DNA of 24,635 nt from the IMG/VR virus record IMGVR_UViG_3300044535_002404, positions 1 through 24,635 of that record. The stretch is one strand, 5' to 3'. Each line of letters begins with the position of its first letter. The first letter of the stretch is position 1. Of the stretch, positions 22,247 to 24,635 are shown piece by piece. Source of the DNA: a virus. The notes under the pieces are model-generated. The model had not been told where the DNA came from. It made no database searches and saw only the letters and a list, made by a program, of their open reading frames with translations. A program made the position numbers and the translations under genes.

Positions 22247-22951
22247 ATGTTCTTACTACATGAGGAAACTGACCCACCTATTATATGGGCTGAAAACTTT
22301 CTTCCAAGAGCTGTTGTTGATACTATCTATAAAGAAATGACTGATATCAAACAGTATTTTGGTACCCCTGTTTGGAAATTTGGAGATGGTGCAACAAGAC
22401 AGCAAGATACTTCTACTGATTTTGAAACAACTAAGAATAATTTAAACCATCTTTGTTGGGGTAGTGATGTTTGGCTTCCTGATCATAACATTCCAGCTGG
22501 CTATGCATTAAACAACCTTGATAAGTTTTTCTTTCATCAAGGCATACTCAAGTTTATGGGTCAATGCAAGAGTAGAGAGTTTCAATTGGGTTCTCGATAT
22601 GGTCTTAATGGAAGAACTCATATTATTAGCTACGGTAATGGTGATTATTATAATTGGCATTCTGATGATGGAATTTACGGTCTTTCAATTAAAGGTAAAG
22701 AAGTAGCTATGACACCTGTCTTTACCATGTCGTATACTCTTGTCAAAGATGAATCTCTACTTAAGGGTGGTAGCCAGCTGTTTATGCATGAGGGTAAATG
22801 TTATGAATACCCTCTTAAAAATAATTTCTTATGTATTTTTCCATCTAGATTACCGCATGCTTGCTCAGAAGTAATCTGTGATCCAGCTATGCCTTGGGAA
22901 AATAATCGGTTTAACCTCCAAATATGGACTTGTCAAGATGATAGAAACTAA
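22247..22951 (+). CDS. Fe(II)/2-oxoglutarate-dependent dioxygenase-like protein
   Basis: A 234-residue protein with a double-stranded beta-helix pattern. YYNWHSDDG (134-142) supplies the HxD pair (H138, D140), RLPHACSEV (201-209) the distal His (H204), and NNRFNLQIW (219-227) the Arg that binds 2-oxoglutarate (R221), the order and spacing expected for prolyl-4-hydroxylase/PKHD-type phage enzymes. KGGSQLFMHEG is the intervening strand. It likely hydroxylates a protein side chain or modified base; the substrate cannot be read. It overlaps the following glycosyltransferase gene by 14 bp, suggesting a hydroxylate-then-glycosylate sequence (inference). Confidence 0.82.
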   Translation: MFLLHEETDPPIIWAENFLPRAVVDTIYKEMTDIKQYFGTPVWKFGDGATRQQDTSTDFETTKNNLNHLCWGSDVWLPDHNIPAGYALNNLDKFFFHQGILKFMGQCKSREFQLGSRYGLNGRTHIISYGNGDYYNWHSDDGIYGLSIKGKEVAMTPVFTMSYTLVKDESLLKGGSQLFMHEGKCYEYPLKNNFLCIFPSRLPHACSEVICDPAMPWENNRFNLQIWTCQDDRN

Positions 22952-23756
22952 AACAAAACAAAAAATCGGACTGGGTATTATTACCTGCAATCGACCTGTA
23001 TTCCTTAAACAGGTTCTTAAAACAATACCTTTTAATAGGCTTGATGAGGTTGTTCTTGTAGACGATGGTAATGAGCCTTTACCATCAATAGTAGATACTC
23101 TGAATTTAACATACTTAAAGAATGAAAAGAATATTGGTGTAGGTCGTAGCAAAAATAAAGCTATGCTTCATTTGCTTAACCAAGATTGCACTGATATCTT
23201 TTTGCTTGAAGATGATATTTTTATTAAAGACTCTAACGTCTTTGATGAATATATTAAGGCGAGTAAAGATTCTGGCATTAAACACCTAATGTTTGGATAT
23301 CACGGTCCAGCTAATAAGAAAGATAAAAAGCCAGACCCTCGCTGTGTAGTTGAATATAGTAAAACTAAACTAGCATTCAACCCTAATTGCGTAGGTGGCT
23401 TCTGTTACTATAGCAGGGATCTCCTAATGAGAATTGGTTTGTTTGATGAGACTTTTGTTAATGCTTGGGAACATGTAGAACACAGTTATAGAGCTGTTCT
23501 AAACGGGTATCTACCAGCCTATTGGTGGTGGCCTGATATTGTTAATTCAAGTGATTTTCTCGAAGAATTGGCTTGCTCAGAAAACGATTCTACTATTCGA
23601 CCAAGATCAGATTGGAAAAAGAATATTCAAGATGGAGCCAATTATTTCAGCTTGATATATAAAGACTCTCCTGTATCTATTTCTGATACTAAGCAGGACA
23701 TTGTTCTGCAAAGATTAAAGGCTATTAAGACTAAAACTCTATGGACGTCGATGTAA
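22938..23756 (+). CDS. Family 2 (GT-A) glycosyltransferase
   Basis: A 272-residue protein. IGLGIITCNRPVFLKQVLKT near the N-terminus is the GT2 nucleotide-binding start, VVLVDDGNEP the next strand, EKNIGVGRSKNKAML the N/R element, and IFLLEDDIFI the DxD metal motif. FDETFVNAWEHVEHSYRAV fits the acceptor/catalytic region (ED/EH). It transfers a sugar from an NDP donor. The in-frame start at 22878 is deep in the dioxygenase gene; 22938 gives the expected GT2 N-terminus and overlaps by 14 bp. The end overlaps the next glycosyltransferase by 16 bp, so the three genes form a tight operon. Confidence 0.85.
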   Translation: MIETKTKQKIGLGIITCNRPVFLKQVLKTIPFNRLDEVVLVDDGNEPLPSIVDTLNLTYLKNEKNIGVGRSKNKAMLHLLNQDCTDIFLLEDDIFIKDSNVFDEYIKASKDSGIKHLMFGYHGPANKKDKKPDPRCVVEYSKTKLAFNPNCVGGFCYYSRDLLMRIGLFDETFVNAWEHVEHSYRAVLNGYLPAYWWWPDIVNSSDFLEELACSENDSTIRPRSDWKKNIQDGANYFSLIYKDSPVSISDTKQDIVLQRLKAIKTKTLWTSM

Positions 23757-24631
23757 TTATTCTTAGCAACACAACTACTAACGAGTTGTTTGATATTCTT
23801 AAACAAACTGTTGATTCTATTCATGATTCAGAACCAGAGCATAAATTTAACGTAATTGTTGTTGAATCTTGCAAAGAAGTTTCTTCTTTGTTTACTCACA
23901 AGCTTTCTGAAATAAGAGCAAAGTTTCTTATCCCACAAGTACCTAAATTTAATTACAATCTATACTTAAACATTGGTTTGAGAGAATGTAAAAACGATTT
24001 GGTGCTAATTACAAATAATGATGTTATTTATTACAAGGGTTGGTTTACTGCTATTGCAAAACAATTTGAAATTGATCCTGAGTTAATGTCTGTTAGCCCA
24101 ATTGATCGTAAGTGGCACAGACATACCGAGTCTATCTTTAGCTCATTAAAAGAACTTCACATTGGAACAAGAACCTCTTACGAGTTTACTGGTTGGAGTT
24201 TTATTATTCGTAGAAAGTTATTTAATATTTTAGGTGGTTTTGATGAACGCTTTGCCTTTTATTATCAAGACAATGACTGGGTCGAGATGTATAACTCTTA
24301 CAATGTGAAGCATGGCTTGTGTACAAGCTCTCATATACATCATTTGCTTAGTAAGTCTCATGGAACTATTAAAGCAGAAGATCGTAATTTATGTAGTATG
24401 GATTTTCAGCATGCTATCTTCAAAGAAAAATGGAATACTAGATTTGTTCCAAAGCCTTACAAGAGACTTAGTTTGCTAATTTGCACAGTGAATGGTAGAG
24501 AGAATTATCTTGAGCGCCTTAAAACAAGACTAAAACCTCAACTAACCCCAGAAGTAGAAATTCTTGTAGCAAAAGATAATAGAGAGCTAACTATTGGTAA
24601 GAAGCGTAACGACTTAATTCATAATAGTTAG
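23741..24631 (+). CDS. Family 2 glycosyltransferase with truncated second GT2 domain
   Basis: A 296-residue protein. Domain one (1-240) is GT2-like: DVDVIILSNTTTNELF, FNVIVVESCKE, LVLITNNDVIYYKGW (NND in place of DxD) and GGFDERFAFYYQDNDW. Then comes a fresh GT2 start: RLSLLICTVNGRENYLERLK, PEVEILVAKDN and TIGKKRNDLIHNS, which ends in a TAG stop exactly where such domains normally continue into their DxD motif. The window ends 4 bases later. Either the gene is a bifunctional enzyme broken by a stop or frameshift, or this short tail is genuine and the rest is re-initiated downstream. Family call sound; integrity uncertain. Confidence 0.75.
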   Translation: MDVDVIILSNTTTNELFDILKQTVDSIHDSEPEHKFNVIVVESCKEVSSLFTHKLSEIRAKFLIPQVPKFNYNLYLNIGLRECKNDLVLITNNDVIYYKGWFTAIAKQFEIDPELMSVSPIDRKWHRHTESIFSSLKELHIGTRTSYEFTGWSFIIRRKLFNILGGFDERFAFYYQDNDWVEMYNSYNVKHGLCTSSHIHHLLSKSHGTIKAEDRNLCSMDFQHAIFKEKWNTRFVPKPYKRLSLLICTVNGRENYLERLKTRLKPQLTPEVEILVAKDNRELTIGKKRNDLIHNS

Positions 24632-24635
24632 CTCT

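Overview
The window looks like part of a T4-like (contractile-tailed, gp55/late-promoter type) bacteriophage genome. It is AT-rich and very compact: no non-coding stretch exceeds about 100 bases, genes commonly overlap by 4-30 bp, and I see no rRNA, tRNA, CRISPR or insertion sequence. The key evidence is a minus-strand block (about 11153 down to 437) holding T4-type replication/recombination genes in a T4-like order: uvsY, uvsW, gene 55 (late sigma factor), 47 and 46 (SbcD/SbcC-like nuclease), a glycosyltransferase, gene 43 (family B DNA polymerase), a small conserved-looking protein and uvsX (RecA-like). PhoH, a 2-oxoglutarate dioxygenase-like protein and glycosyltransferases are common in marine or environmental T4-like phages. 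The host cannot be read from the sequence.

Layout. 1-366 (-): start of queC. 437-11153 (-): replication/recombination block. 11200-14442 (+): a basic Gly-rich protein, a methyltransferase-like protein, a GIY-YIG nuclease, an unknown, two unknown proteins that may be head-packaged, and a nucleotidyltransferase. 14435-16775 (-): folE, an unknown, and an FtsZ/tubulin-like GTPase. 16849-18306 (+): queD and queE. 18344-21023 (+): a membrane protein, a CxxC protein, a P-loop kinase, a sugar-type nucleotidyltransferase and a HAD phosphatase. 21070-21509 (+): two small basic proteins. 21499-22185 (-): phoH. 22247-24631 (+): an Fe(II)/2OG oxygenase-like protein and two family 2 glycosyltransferases.

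How the genes fit together. FolE, QueD, QueE and QueC are the complete GTP-to-preQ0 pathway, which in phages usually feeds 7-deazaguanine DNA modification; the transglycosylase is not in this window. The kinase, nucleotidyltransferase, HAD and glycosyltransferase genes suggest nucleotide-sugar chemistry for DNA or virion glycosylation (inference). The late sigma gp55 is encoded here, and its expected target (N)ATAAATA occurs upstream of several genes.

Two patterns stand out. First, almost every gene that does not overlap an upstream gene has a promoter placed so that transcription would start at, or within about 2-4 nt of, the start codon. There are sigma70-type sites (TTGnnn, usually 16 bp, TATAAT-like, 6-8 nt, start) and late-type sites (NATAAATA, usually 5 nt, start). 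This predicts widespread leaderless mRNA. Second, six proteins, most of them downstream of late-type sites, begin with a short aromatic segment, and five of these reach an (L/I)xE motif. This resembles the capsid-targeting sequence and prohead-protease site of T4 internal proteins, and suggests a set of head-packaged proteins that includes a nucleotidyltransferase.
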